From NCBI GenBank assembly GCA_034431895.1, contig DAOUCM010000174.1, forward strand, positions 1-8,675: DNA of 8,675 nucleotides, read 5' to 3'. The stretch is from JAABUE01 sp034431895 (GTDB lineage Bacteria; Chloroflexota; Anaerolineae; Anaerolineales; Villigracilaceae). Below are positions 1 through 5,311 of the stretch, piece by piece. The position numbers were made by a program, and so were the translations under genes. The notes beneath the pieces are model-generated. The model made no database searches. It was given only the letters and a program-made list of their open reading frames with translations, and was not told the DNA's origin. Position 1 is the first letter of the stretch; every line of letters starts with the position of its first letter.

Positions 1-54
1 GTTCAAGTCAATTTCATCTTCTGTAATTGCGTAGAGAGTAGGAGCATTTGTCAT
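1..54 (-). CDS. Partial hypothetical protein, N-terminus only
   Basis: Reading leftward from an ATG whose complement is at 52-54 gives 18 open codons (MTNAPTLYAITEDEIDLN) up to the window edge. The region is less GC-rich than the operon to the right. The purine-rich AAAGAGA just upstream could be a weak ribosome binding site, and a TATAAT box lies about 56 bases upstream in the right orientation. That promoter-plus-start arrangement is the main reason to believe it. The fragment is too short to assign a family. It is divergently oriented to the rest of the genes in the window, so 54 to 861 would be a divergent intergenic region. Confidence 0.4.
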   Translation of the reverse strand, partial: MTNAPTLYAITEDEIDLN

Positions 55-109
55 AGGGTGTCTCTTTCTGCCGTTCTGCCGCGGCAACAAGGCAACAAGT
101 ACACGCTCG

Positions 110-139
110 ATTATATCCTGCCTAACGAAAAGATGACAC
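110..139 (-). promoter_or_regulatory. Candidate sigma70 promoter for the leftward gene
   Basis: On the minus strand a perfect TATAAT lies at 115-110, preceded by GTGTCA at 139-134 with an 18-base spacer (4 of 6 matches to TTGACA). Transcription would begin near 103, leaving a leader of about 49 bases before the ATG at 54. The -10 box is perfect but the -35 is only moderate, so this is a prediction. Confidence 0.4.
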
Positions 140-189
140 GCCAGCGGAAGCCGGGTGTCCACGCAAAAGAGGTCAACGATGACGAGGGA

Positions 190-226
190 AATCCGCAGAT
201 TTCACAGATTACACAGAAAATCCGCG
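190..226. repeat. 9-bp-period tandem array, CACAGATT-type
   Basis: Three consecutive 9-mers follow one another: CGCAGATTT (194-202), CACAGATTA (203-211) and CACAGAAAA (212-220). AATCCGC flanks the array on both sides as a direct repeat (190-196 and 219-225). Units share the CAGA core at fixed spacing. This is a degenerate short tandem repeat and no coding function is apparent. Confidence 0.6.
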
Positions 227-368
227 AGCATCTGCCTGACAGCATCCCTTTTGAGGATCTGCGGGGGGGCGACAACCTTCGATTCTGTTGGCGAACTCTT
301 GCAGATACGGTGACTTTCATGCTCCCTCCAGGTTTTCGACGCGAATACCCATGCGGGTACGATAAGTT

Positions 369-486
369 GCGAAACGAGCGAAATACGCGAACTTCTTTTT
401 GTTGCGCCAGGCCGCCCCCTCCACCATTCCTTGTGGATACTTTCGCGCTTTTCGCCTTTTTCGCATCATTCGCGTTGAGTCAACGC
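369..486. repeat. Inverted pair of 9-bp-period arrays with terminal palindrome
   Basis: The left array is GCGAAACGA, GCGAAATAC, GCGAACTTC (369-395). The right array, 45 bases on, is TTTCGCGCT, TTTCGCCTT, TTTCGCATC, ATTCGCGTT (441-476). GCGAAA and TTTCGC are reverse complements, so the two arrays are inverted relative to each other and could pair across the spacer. The right array runs directly into a palindrome, GCGTTGA-G-TCAACGC (472-486). The spacing is exact at nine bases per unit. Confidence 0.65.
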
Positions 487-517
487 CCGTTGAATTCTGG
501 CCGGAAGTTCTAGGAAA

Positions 518-590
518 GTCGGCTGGAAGCCGACCGAGTCTGCTTTGCAAAGCGCCCTTTTTCGAGCGAAGTGCAAAATCTCCAGATTTT
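518..590. repeat. Cluster of short perfect hairpins
   Basis: Three inverted repeats are packed together: GTCGGCT-GGA-AGCCGAC at 518-534, the 12-base palindrome GCTTTGCAAAGC at 542-553, and AAAATC-TCCA-GATTTT at 575-590. None is followed by a convincing T-run placed for intrinsic termination. They resemble components of a degenerate intergenic repeat element rather than a dedicated terminator. Confidence 0.5.
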
Positions 591-657
591 GACCGAAAAT
601 TGGGGGACTTTCGACTCCGCACCCATGGTTTTCTCCAGAATGCTTGACAAAAGAGCC

Positions 658-763
658 ATGTCGTTGCGAAGCGGCGGTTTGTGCCGCTGAAGCAATCTCC
701 TCAAGGTCAATTTTGTCCGTCGAACGGGAGACTGCTTCGCCAGAGAGCGGCTCGCAGCGACAT
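658..763. repeat. 106-bp imperfect palindrome, REP/MITE-like
   Basis: The outer arms ATGTCGTTGCGA (658-669) and TCGCAGCGACAT (752-763) are inverted repeats matching at 11 of 12 positions. The inner arms GAAGCAATCTCC (689-700) and GGAGACTGCTTC (727-738) also match at 11 of 12. The left half additionally holds its own small hairpin, AGCGGC (670-675) with GCCGCT (683-688). Nested arms around a short centre with no coding capacity are typical of dispersed palindromic elements. The TGTC-TTGCGA plus GAAGCAATCTCC combination resembles a repeat type common in many bacterial genomes; this is from memory, not from a search. Confidence 0.65.
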
Positions 764-826
764 TTTGAAAACATTTGTTATATATACATTTTCTTGAGAA
801 AGCCATATCCCCAGAGAATTCTCTCC

Positions 827-862
827 TTGTCACAGCCAGATAGAAATGCTAAACTATGCCAA
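827..862 (+). promoter_or_regulatory. Sigma70-type promoter of the envelope operon, probably leaderless
   Basis: TTGTCA (827-832) is separated by exactly 17 bases from TAAACT (850-855), and the -10 is preceded by TG one base away (847-848), an extended -10. The expected transcription start, seven bases after the -10, is about 862, which is the first base of an in-frame ATG. There is no purine-rich ribosome binding site upstream. Together these points favour a leaderless mRNA starting at the AUG at 862. Confidence 0.55.
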
Positions 863-1641
863 TGGCCTGCCTTTCTCGCCGTGACTTCCTGAAATTAGGC
901 ACTTATTCCCTGCTGGGCGCTGCCTTTGGGCGCTATGACCGTATCTTCTCAGCCGGACAACAACCCGTCCTGTATCGGGGTAGCGCGCGCTATCCTTATG
1001 TGGCGCTGACCTATGACGATTGCAACCTGGTCACCCAACTGCAGAAGTTGGAGAAAATCTACGACCAGTATCCTGACATGTGCATTACCTTCTTCCCGGT
1101 GGGCGAGGCGCTGCTCAATAACGAACGAAAAGACCCCGGCCTCTGGCGGCGTTTCTACCAGCGCGGTTACGAATTTGGCTATCATACCTTTCCGTTCGAG
1201 CATATCAATCCACAAGTCCTTTCGGCTGAACAAGTCATCGAAGATTACCACTTATGGCTGGATGCCTTGCGAACGGTGTTGAAGGCCGAGCCTGTCGTCC
1301 GCTTTGCCCGCCCGGCTTTTGGCAATGCCAGTCCCTCCTTCCTGGCGATGTGCGCCGCCGAAGGCTTGACGCCTACGATGTGGTCCACCGGCTGGGGGGG
1401 GCCGACCGAGGACGTGGTGAAGTACACCGTTCCTAAACTGCGCAACGGCGACATTGTGCTGATGCACACCCGCATCGAGGATGTGGAAACGACCGCTTTG
1501 GCGCTGCCTCAAGTCCAGGCGCGGGGCATCCAGCCGGTTGGCATGACGCGGCTGTACCTGGAGTGGCTCAAAGACCAGCACCAATCGGCAGGCTGTCAGC
1601 CAGATGCCGCCTGGTCCTCGAAAATGATTTGTATCGAGTAA
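862..1641 (+). CDS. Tat-exported polysaccharide deacetylase-like protein (NodB fold, CE4)
   Basis: The 259-residue protein probably acts outside the membrane on an N- or O-acetylated glycan. Residues 5-11 are SRRDFLK, a near-perfect twin-arginine signal, followed by a hydrophobic stretch to about residue 23. NodB-type motifs follow in order: TYDD (50-53, catalytic base and metal Asp), histidines H108 and H114, RPAFG (150-154) and DIVLMH (197-202). The usual H-x3-H metal pair is spaced H-x5-H here, and the usual Asp after the WS motif is a glycine, so substrate or activity may differ from classical members. An alternative ATG at 856 adds only two residues, but it touches the -10 box and would not be transcribed if the predicted promoter is right. 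It is the first gene of a four-gene operon; the next start is 11 bases past its stop. The family call is firm, the substrate unknown. Confidence 0.82.
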   Translation: MACLSRRDFLKLGTYSLLGAAFGRYDRIFSAGQQPVLYRGSARYPYVALTYDDCNLVTQLQKLEKIYDQYPDMCITFFPVGEALLNNERKDPGLWRRFYQRGYEFGYHTFPFEHINPQVLSAEQVIEDYHLWLDALRTVLKAEPVVRFARPAFGNASPSFLAMCAAEGLTPTMWSTGWGGPTEDVVKYTVPKLRNGDIVLMHTRIEDVETTALALPQVQARGIQPVGMTRLYLEWLKDQHQSAGCQPDAAWSSKMICIE

Positions 1642-1652
1642 ACCGCTTCTCC

Positions 1653-2573
1653 ATGCCAGCGCTCGAGACGCTTACCAGCATCAACCTGGACGATTTGGTC
1701 TCGTCCTTTGGGTGGGAGAACCATCCCCGGCTGGCGCGTTTGCTGCGTTTCCTCTTTCGTTCCCAGGCGCGGCGTTTTGCCCGTCAGATGTTGGATTTCG
1801 ATGCCGCCGTTGGCGCATACGGCCTGACCGAGGCCTCTCGCCTGACTTTGCGCTCTTTCGTGCGCGACGTGCGCTTCTTCTTGGAGACTTCGACCGGCTC
1901 GGAAGGATGCTCGCGGCCTGTATCGTCGCTGAAAGAGGCCGGCCCCCTGCTGGTCTTGTCCAATCATCCCGGCATGACCGATACCCTGGCTTTGTTTGCA
2001 GCGCTGAACCGCTCGGACCTGAAAATCATTGCCCTCGACCGCCCCTTCTTGAAGTCTCTGCCCAACGTGAGCAAACGGCTTTACTTTGTCACAGACGAGC
2101 CGGCGGCGCGCATGGCGCTCGTCCGACAGGTGAGCGGACACCTGCGCTCGGGCGGCGCGGCCCTGACCTTCCCGGCCGGGCAGATCGAGCCAGACCCAGA
2201 TGTGTACCCCGGCGCAGTCCAATCGCTCGAGGCGTGGACCGACAGCGTGGGCGTCTTCGTCCGCCTGGTGCCAGAGACGGTCATCTTGCCGGTTTTGGTG
2301 CGCGGCGTCATTTGGGAACGAACGGCGCGGCATGTTGTCACTCGTTTCAAAAAGACCAAGGCAGAAAGGGAGAAACTGGCCGCAGCCTTGCAACTGCTGG
2401 CGCACCTGATGTTAGGGGTGAGGCCGGTCAGCGTGCGTGTGCAGGTGGGCCGGCCGATTACGGCGACCGCGCTGGGCAGCAAGGAGACGCAGGTCGTTCA
2501 TCGGGCGGTATTGGCAGAAATGGAGCGCCTCATCGAGAATCCGCCGCAGGCAGAGGGGCAATCGGTGCTATGA
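1653..2573 (+). CDS. PlsC-like phospholipid/glycerol acyltransferase
   Basis: This 306-residue protein has the hallmarks of the LPLAT/PlsC superfamily, which moves acyl groups onto a hydroxyl of a lysophospholipid or glycolipid at the cytoplasmic membrane. The catalytic H-x4-D motif reads NHPGMTD, with H105 and D110. A second block, FPAGQIEP (173-180), corresponds to the FPEG substrate-binding motif. The N-terminal 100 residues are helical and arginine-rich, without a clear membrane span. An open frame extends back to 1563, but that start would overlap the deacetylase by 79 bases and adds residues with no family features, so the ATG at 1653 is preferred. Its stop overlaps the next start (ATGA at 2570-2573), indicating translational coupling. 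Which lipid it acylates cannot be read from sequence; the adjoining deacetylase and flippase-like genes suggest a glycolipid or lipid-linked glycan. Confidence 0.85.
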   Translation: MPALETLTSINLDDLVSSFGWENHPRLARLLRFLFRSQARRFARQMLDFDAAVGAYGLTEASRLTLRSFVRDVRFFLETSTGSEGCSRPVSSLKEAGPLLVLSNHPGMTDTLALFAALNRSDLKIIALDRPFLKSLPNVSKRLYFVTDEPAARMALVRQVSGHLRSGGAALTFPAGQIEPDPDVYPGAVQSLEAWTDSVGVFVRLVPETVILPVLVRGVIWERTARHVVTRFKKTKAEREKLAAALQLLAHLMLGVRPVSVRVQVGRPITATALGSKETQVVHRAVLAEMERLIENPPQAEGQSVL

Positions 2574-3586
2574 CCGTTTTGAACGTGCGCAAATGGGCTT
2601 GGAAGCGAGCCGTTCGAAATGGGCTGATTTATGCTGTGCTCCTTGGGCTGTTGGGATGGGCGCTGCGCAATGTCCCCTTGGTAGATATTTGGCAAGCGCT
2701 GAGCAGATTGCGCTTCTGGCAGATCGTTTTGCTGTTGGCGCTCAACGCGCTCGTCATCCTGCTGATGACCGCTCGCTGGTGGATCATCGTGCGCGCCGAA
2801 AAGCGCGAAGTGCCGTTCCTGCGGCTGGTTGGGTATCGCTTGTCGGCCTTTGGCTTGAGTTACTTTACGCCTGGCCCGCAGGTGGGCGGGGAGCCCTGGC
2901 AGGTGATTGCCTTGCAAAGGGCGCATGGCTTGACCTACGCCCGCGCGACGGCCTCGATCATCATGGACAAGTTGGTCGAGTTCCTGGTCAACTTTCTGCT
3001 GTTGGCGGCGGGGGCCTGGGCGGTCTTTCGGGTAGGATTACTTTCCCATAACGGGAGCAGTTCCCTCGTGAGTGTGAGCGCGTTGGGCGTCCTGTTGTGC
3101 TGGCCGCTCGTCCACATTCTCTTGATGTATCATGGCGTCCTGCCCGTATCCGTCCTTTTGCGCCTACAGCCCTTCGTCTCCCCCAAATCCAGGGCGATAC
3201 GCTTGCTTTTGGCCTCGGAACGTCTGGCTGCCAACTTTTGCCGGCGTCATTTGCGGGCGTTGTTGGCCTCCATTGGCATCTCGCTGCTGGCGGTGCTGGG
3301 AATTGCCGCCGAGTATGCGCTGATGGCGTCGTTCCTGGGAATGCGCCTCACAGCCCTGCAAATCCTGGCGGCGTTGACGGCGTTACAATTGGCCTTTTTG
3401 ATGCCGCTGCCCGGCGGACTGGGCGCGCTGGAAGCCAGTCAGGTGTTTGCGCTGGGCGCCTTTGGACAGCCGGCCTCGATGGCCATTGGCTTGACGTTGC
3501 TGCAACGGGCGCGCGACATTTTGAACGGCGGCGTGGGGCTGTTGCTGGCCGGGGGCGGGTTTGCCGTGCGCGATTCGATAGAATAA
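2570..3586 (+). CDS. Flippase-like integral membrane protein (LPG_synthase_TM / UPF0104)
   Basis: This 338-residue, very hydrophobic protein has roughly eight predicted membrane segments (about 19-32, 49-74, 134-155, 167-190, 230-254, 261-280, 290-312, 318-332). Two family signatures are clear: TPGPQVGGEP (100-109), the counterpart of the conserved TPGxxGGEP loop, and PLPGGLGALEAS (279-290) near the C-terminus. The family comprises the membrane half of MprF lysyl-phosphatidylglycerol synthase and stand-alone proteins such as AglD-like ones, thought to move or modify lipid-linked molecules. No soluble aminoacyl-transferase domain is attached, so it is not a full MprF. A longer upstream open frame (from 1712) only reads through the acyltransferase gene in another frame. 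The ATG at 2570 overlaps the previous stop, and GAGGGG sits about 13 bases upstream. Length is normal for the family. Confidence 0.85.
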   Translation: MTVLNVRKWAWKRAVRNGLIYAVLLGLLGWALRNVPLVDIWQALSRLRFWQIVLLLALNALVILLMTARWWIIVRAEKREVPFLRLVGYRLSAFGLSYFTPGPQVGGEPWQVIALQRAHGLTYARATASIIMDKLVEFLVNFLLLAAGAWAVFRVGLLSHNGSSSLVSVSALGVLLCWPLVHILLMYHGVLPVSVLLRLQPFVSPKSRAIRLLLASERLAANFCRRHLRALLASIGISLLAVLGIAAEYALMASFLGMRLTALQILAALTALQLAFLMPLPGGLGALEASQVFALGAFGQPASMAIGLTLLQRARDILNGGVGLLLAGGGFAVRDSIE

Positions 3587-3595
3587 GAGTAGCCC

Positions 3596-4603
3596 ATGAA
3601 TGCCAGACGTTTGTATTTCATTGCTCCGCGCCGTGTGAGTGTGCGTTCTGAGCCGCTGCCGCCGCTGGCGAAGGGCCAGGTGCTGGTCGAGAGTTTGTGT
3701 TCGGCTGTCAGCCCGGGCAGCGAGATGCTGATTTATCGGGGCCTGTTTCCGCGGGGTCTGCCCGATGCGCATGATACGCTGAGCAGCAACCTGGGTTACC
3801 CTTTGACTTATGGCTACGCGGTCGTTGGGCGGGTCATCGAGGCCGGCAAGGGGACGCCTCGCCCATGGCTGGGACGGTTGGTCTTTGCCTTCCAGCCGCA
3901 CGCCTCGCACTTCGTCGCCAGCCTGAACGACCTGCTGCCGCTGCCCGAAGGGATGCGCCCCGAAACGGCTTGTTTCTTGCCCAACATGGAGACGGCCGTC
4001 AACCTGGTGCAAGACGCTGCGCCCCTGCTGGGGGAACGGGTCTTGGTGTTGGGTCAGGGCATCGTGGGACTGCTGACCGCCGCGCTGCTGAGGGAATTCC
4101 CGCTCGCTTCGCTCGTGACCTGTGACTGCTTGCCGCTGCGAAGGGAGGCTTCTCTGGCCCTGGGCGTCTCTGCCGCGCTCGACCCGGGCGCTTCCGATTT
4201 TCGGGCGCAGGCGCGCGGCTGGCTGCCTGGCGGCGCCGACCTGTCGCTGGAACTCTCGGGCGCGCCCGAAGCCCTGAACGACGCCATTGCGTTGACCGGC
4301 TTCGGCGGGCGAATCGTCATCGGCTCGTGGTACGGCGAAAAACGCGCCGCGCTCGACCTGGGCGGCGCCTTCCATCGCAGCCGCATCCAATTGATCGCCT
4401 CGCAGGTCAGCAGCATCGCGCCCAAACTGTCCGCCCGCTGGGACAAGGCGCGCCGCTTCCAGGTGGCCTGGGATGCACTGCGACGCATCCAACCGCAGCA
4501 GTGGATCACCCACCGCTTCCCGCTGGAACAGGCTGGCGAGGCCTACCGCTTGTTGGATGAAAGCCCAGGCGAAGCGATTCAGGTGGTGTTCGAATACAGG
4601 TGA
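3596..4603 (+). CDS. MDR-superfamily dehydrogenase without zinc ligands (BchC-like)
   Basis: This 335-residue protein has the two-domain medium-chain dehydrogenase layout: a GroES-like N-terminal half and a Rossmann domain with GQGIVG at 153-158 for NAD(P) binding, ending in the usual C-terminal PLEQAGEAYRLL segment. It should be a cytoplasmic oxidoreductase, but the zinc sites are gone. The position of the catalytic Cys reads SPGSE (39-43), the GHE motif is GYA (73-75), and there is no four-cysteine structural loop. SPG[ST]E in place of ICGSD is typical of zinc-less subfamilies, including BchC-type and other uncharacterised sugar or lipid dehydrogenases. It starts nine bases after the membrane gene with a weak AAGAG upstream, and closes the operon. 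It may oxidise or reduce the head group handled by its neighbours; this is inference. There is no evidence here for bacteriochlorophyll synthesis, so I do not call it bchC. Confidence 0.82.
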   Translation: MNARRLYFIAPRRVSVRSEPLPPLAKGQVLVESLCSAVSPGSEMLIYRGLFPRGLPDAHDTLSSNLGYPLTYGYAVVGRVIEAGKGTPRPWLGRLVFAFQPHASHFVASLNDLLPLPEGMRPETACFLPNMETAVNLVQDAAPLLGERVLVLGQGIVGLLTAALLREFPLASLVTCDCLPLRREASLALGVSAALDPGASDFRAQARGWLPGGADLSLELSGAPEALNDAIALTGFGGRIVIGSWYGEKRAALDLGGAFHRSRIQLIASQVSSIAPKLSARWDKARRFQVAWDALRRIQPQQWITHRFPLEQAGEAYRLLDESPGEAIQVVFEYR

Positions 4604-4662
4604 AGAGGTATAGTGTTACCGTCCAGGATTTGCCTCGAACGCGGAAATTTGGGCGCGTGACC

Positions 4663-4717
4663 AACGGATGTCAAGCGGATGAACGGATGGAGGCGCCTTA
4701 TCCGCTCCCTATCCGCT
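4663..4717. repeat. Direct and inverted GGAT/ATCC repeats after the operon
   Basis: ACGGATG (4664-4670), GCGGATG (4675-4681) and ACGGATG (4683-4689) are tandem-like direct repeats. They face ATCCGCT at 4700-4706 and again at 4711-4717. AGCGGAT (4674-4680) pairs perfectly with either ATCCGCT copy, and with the nearer one extends by a G-T and an A-T pair. Such a hairpin could end the operon transcript, but no T-run follows, so it is listed as a repeat. The rest of 4604-4772 shows nothing else. Confidence 0.55.
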
Positions 4718-4772
4718 GGTCGCTTTGGTTGCGGCCCTGGCCCGACGCCAAGACAGGCCGGAGGCCGCGCTA

Positions 4773-4781
4773 TGCTATAAT
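4773..4781 (+). promoter_or_regulatory. Extended -10 promoter of the candidate small RNA
   Basis: TG-C-TATAAT at 4773-4781 is a perfect extended -10. No good -35 lies 16-19 bases upstream; the best is the AAGACA-like stretch near 4750, which is weak. The predicted start of transcription is near 4788. That is where a long closing stem begins, so promoter and RNA fold agree. Confidence 0.5.
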
Positions 4782-4787
4782 CCTATC

Positions 4788-4912
4788 GGTTCGTTTGCGA
4801 GGGGTAAGGTGGTCTGCCCCCCTACGAGGGAAGCCTGCGCTTGATGTTCGTCCCCCATGGAGCAGGCGCGCGGGATATTCCCTGCATTCGATACCGACCC
4901 GCAACACGAAGA
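4788..4912 (+). ncRNA. Candidate structured small RNA, 6S-like layout
   Basis: Downstream of the TATAAT box, about 125 bases fold into a long hairpin with internal bubbles. The closing stem pairs TTCGT (4790-4794) with ACGAA (4906-4910), TTGCG (4795-4799) with CGCAA (4900-4904), and GG (4801-4802) with CC (4898-4899). The upper stem pairs AGGGAA (4827-4832) with TTCCCT (4878-4883) and GCCTGC (4833-4838) with GCAGGC (4862-4867). A large bubble lies between the two stems, and the 5' side can form a small GG/CC hairpin. A terminal arm, central bubble and closing stem that starts at the transcript's first bases is the general shape of 6S RNA. However, I recognise no diagnostic 6S sequence, and the length is at the short end. 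The strand is chosen from the promoter. No clear T-rich terminator follows. Confidence 0.4.
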
Positions 4913-4926
4913 AGAGGACGAAGAAC

Positions 4927-5181
4927 GATGAAGTCTTCCAACGTTTGCATCAACAACGAGACAAAGAAGCGGCGCTGCAAGGCATGAGCAGGTTATACCG
5001 GGGTCGAATCGCCCCTGTTAGCGATGAGATAGCCTTGCTTGGCGCAGGTCTGTCGCTGGAACATCACCTGGCAATGGCAGATAGCCTGATCTATGCCACT
5101 GCCCGCGTTTATCAGGCTACGCTTTGGACACAAGATGCGCACTTCGCCGGGTTGGAAGGCGTGCGCTGCGTGGAAAAATAA
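4927..5181 (+). pseudogene. VapC-like PIN-domain toxin, N-terminus missing
   Basis: From 4927 the frame reads DEVFQRLHQQRD and then an 84-residue segment matching the middle and end of PIN-domain ribonucleases. It includes MADSLIYATA and TLWTQDAHFAGL, which carry the two C-terminal acidic residues of the active site. The glutamate in EVF corresponds to the second acidic position. The roughly 45 N-terminal residues with the first catalytic aspartate are absent. The frame is open further upstream (to 4600), but that part runs through repeats and the candidate RNA and shows no PIN sequence. An internal ATG at 4984 would give only 65 residues. No antitoxin gene is next to it. It is most likely a relic of a VapBC pair, and a functional toxin is improbable. 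Confidence 0.7.
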
Positions 5182-5263
5182 GCGCCAGGGTAAAAACCTT
5201 CGAGACAATTCGTGTCATTCGATGCAGGCTAGATGTGCGCGAAGGATGCAACCCGAGCGGTAA

Positions 5264-5272
5264 TGTTATAAC
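5264..5272 (+). promoter_or_regulatory. Extended -10 promoter of the CHAT gene
   Basis: TG-T-TATAAC (5264-5272) matches an extended -10 with one mismatch to TATAAT. There is no convincing -35 at 16-18 bases upstream. Transcription would begin near 5279, giving a leader of about 33 bases before the ATG at 5312. The upstream ATG at 5273 would lie before the transcript start, which argues against it. Confidence 0.45.
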
Positions 5273-5299
5273 ATGACGGAGAATACCCGAAAACAAGCC

Positions 5300-5305
5300 G
5301 AGGAG
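5300..5305 (+). promoter_or_regulatory. Shine-Dalgarno site that decides the CHAT start
   Basis: GAGGAG at 5300-5305 is followed by six bases and then the ATG at 5312, close to ideal spacing. The alternative in-frame ATG at 5273 has only the AT-rich -10-like sequence before it. This supports MPTSFQQ as the N-terminus. Confidence 0.7.
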
Positions 5306-5311
5306 CCTGCC

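Larger units (their letters stand above)
140..826. other. Repeat-rich intergenic region, no credible gene
   Basis: Several short open frames exist here on both strands, but none shows a recognisable domain. Their translations are arginine- and serine-rich or proline-rich, and they run straight through tandem arrays and palindromes. What the stretch does hold is annotated separately: 9-bp-period arrays at 190-226, 369-395 and 441-476, perfect hairpins at 472-590, and a 106-bp palindromic element at 658-763. It could be a repeat-accumulating spacer or the eroded remains of mobile DNA. No transposase or integrase sequence is visible. Confidence 0.6.

Noticed and set aside
58..513. 151-codon open frame on the plus strand
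   Set aside because: It crosses all three 9-bp arrays and a palindrome, has a proline run and phenylalanine-rich tail from repeat DNA, and shows no domain or ribosome binding site.
644..649. Perfect TTGACA -35 box
   Set aside because: No -10-like sequence occurs 15-19 bases downstream and no gene begins there.
1712..2569. In-frame upstream extension of the membrane protein
   Set aside because: It overlaps the acyltransferase in another frame and its translation is Arg/Gly/Pro-rich, typical of out-of-frame GC-rich coding DNA.
3383..4513. 376-codon minus-strand open frame
   Set aside because: It is antisense to the dehydrogenase and membrane genes, rich in Gln, Arg and His, and has no recognisable motif.
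4663..4717. Intrinsic terminator of the envelope operon
   Set aside because: A hairpin can form, but no T-run follows it.
4858..4931. 24-residue acidic peptide starting at ATG 4858 and ending just before the PIN fragment
   Set aside because: It looked like the tail of an antitoxin, but its start lies inside the RNA hairpin, a stop sits shortly upstream, and it has no ribosome binding site.
4600..5181. 193-codon open frame as a full gene
   Set aside because: Only the last 85 residues resemble a protein family (PIN). The first part reads through inverted repeats, a promoter and the candidate RNA.
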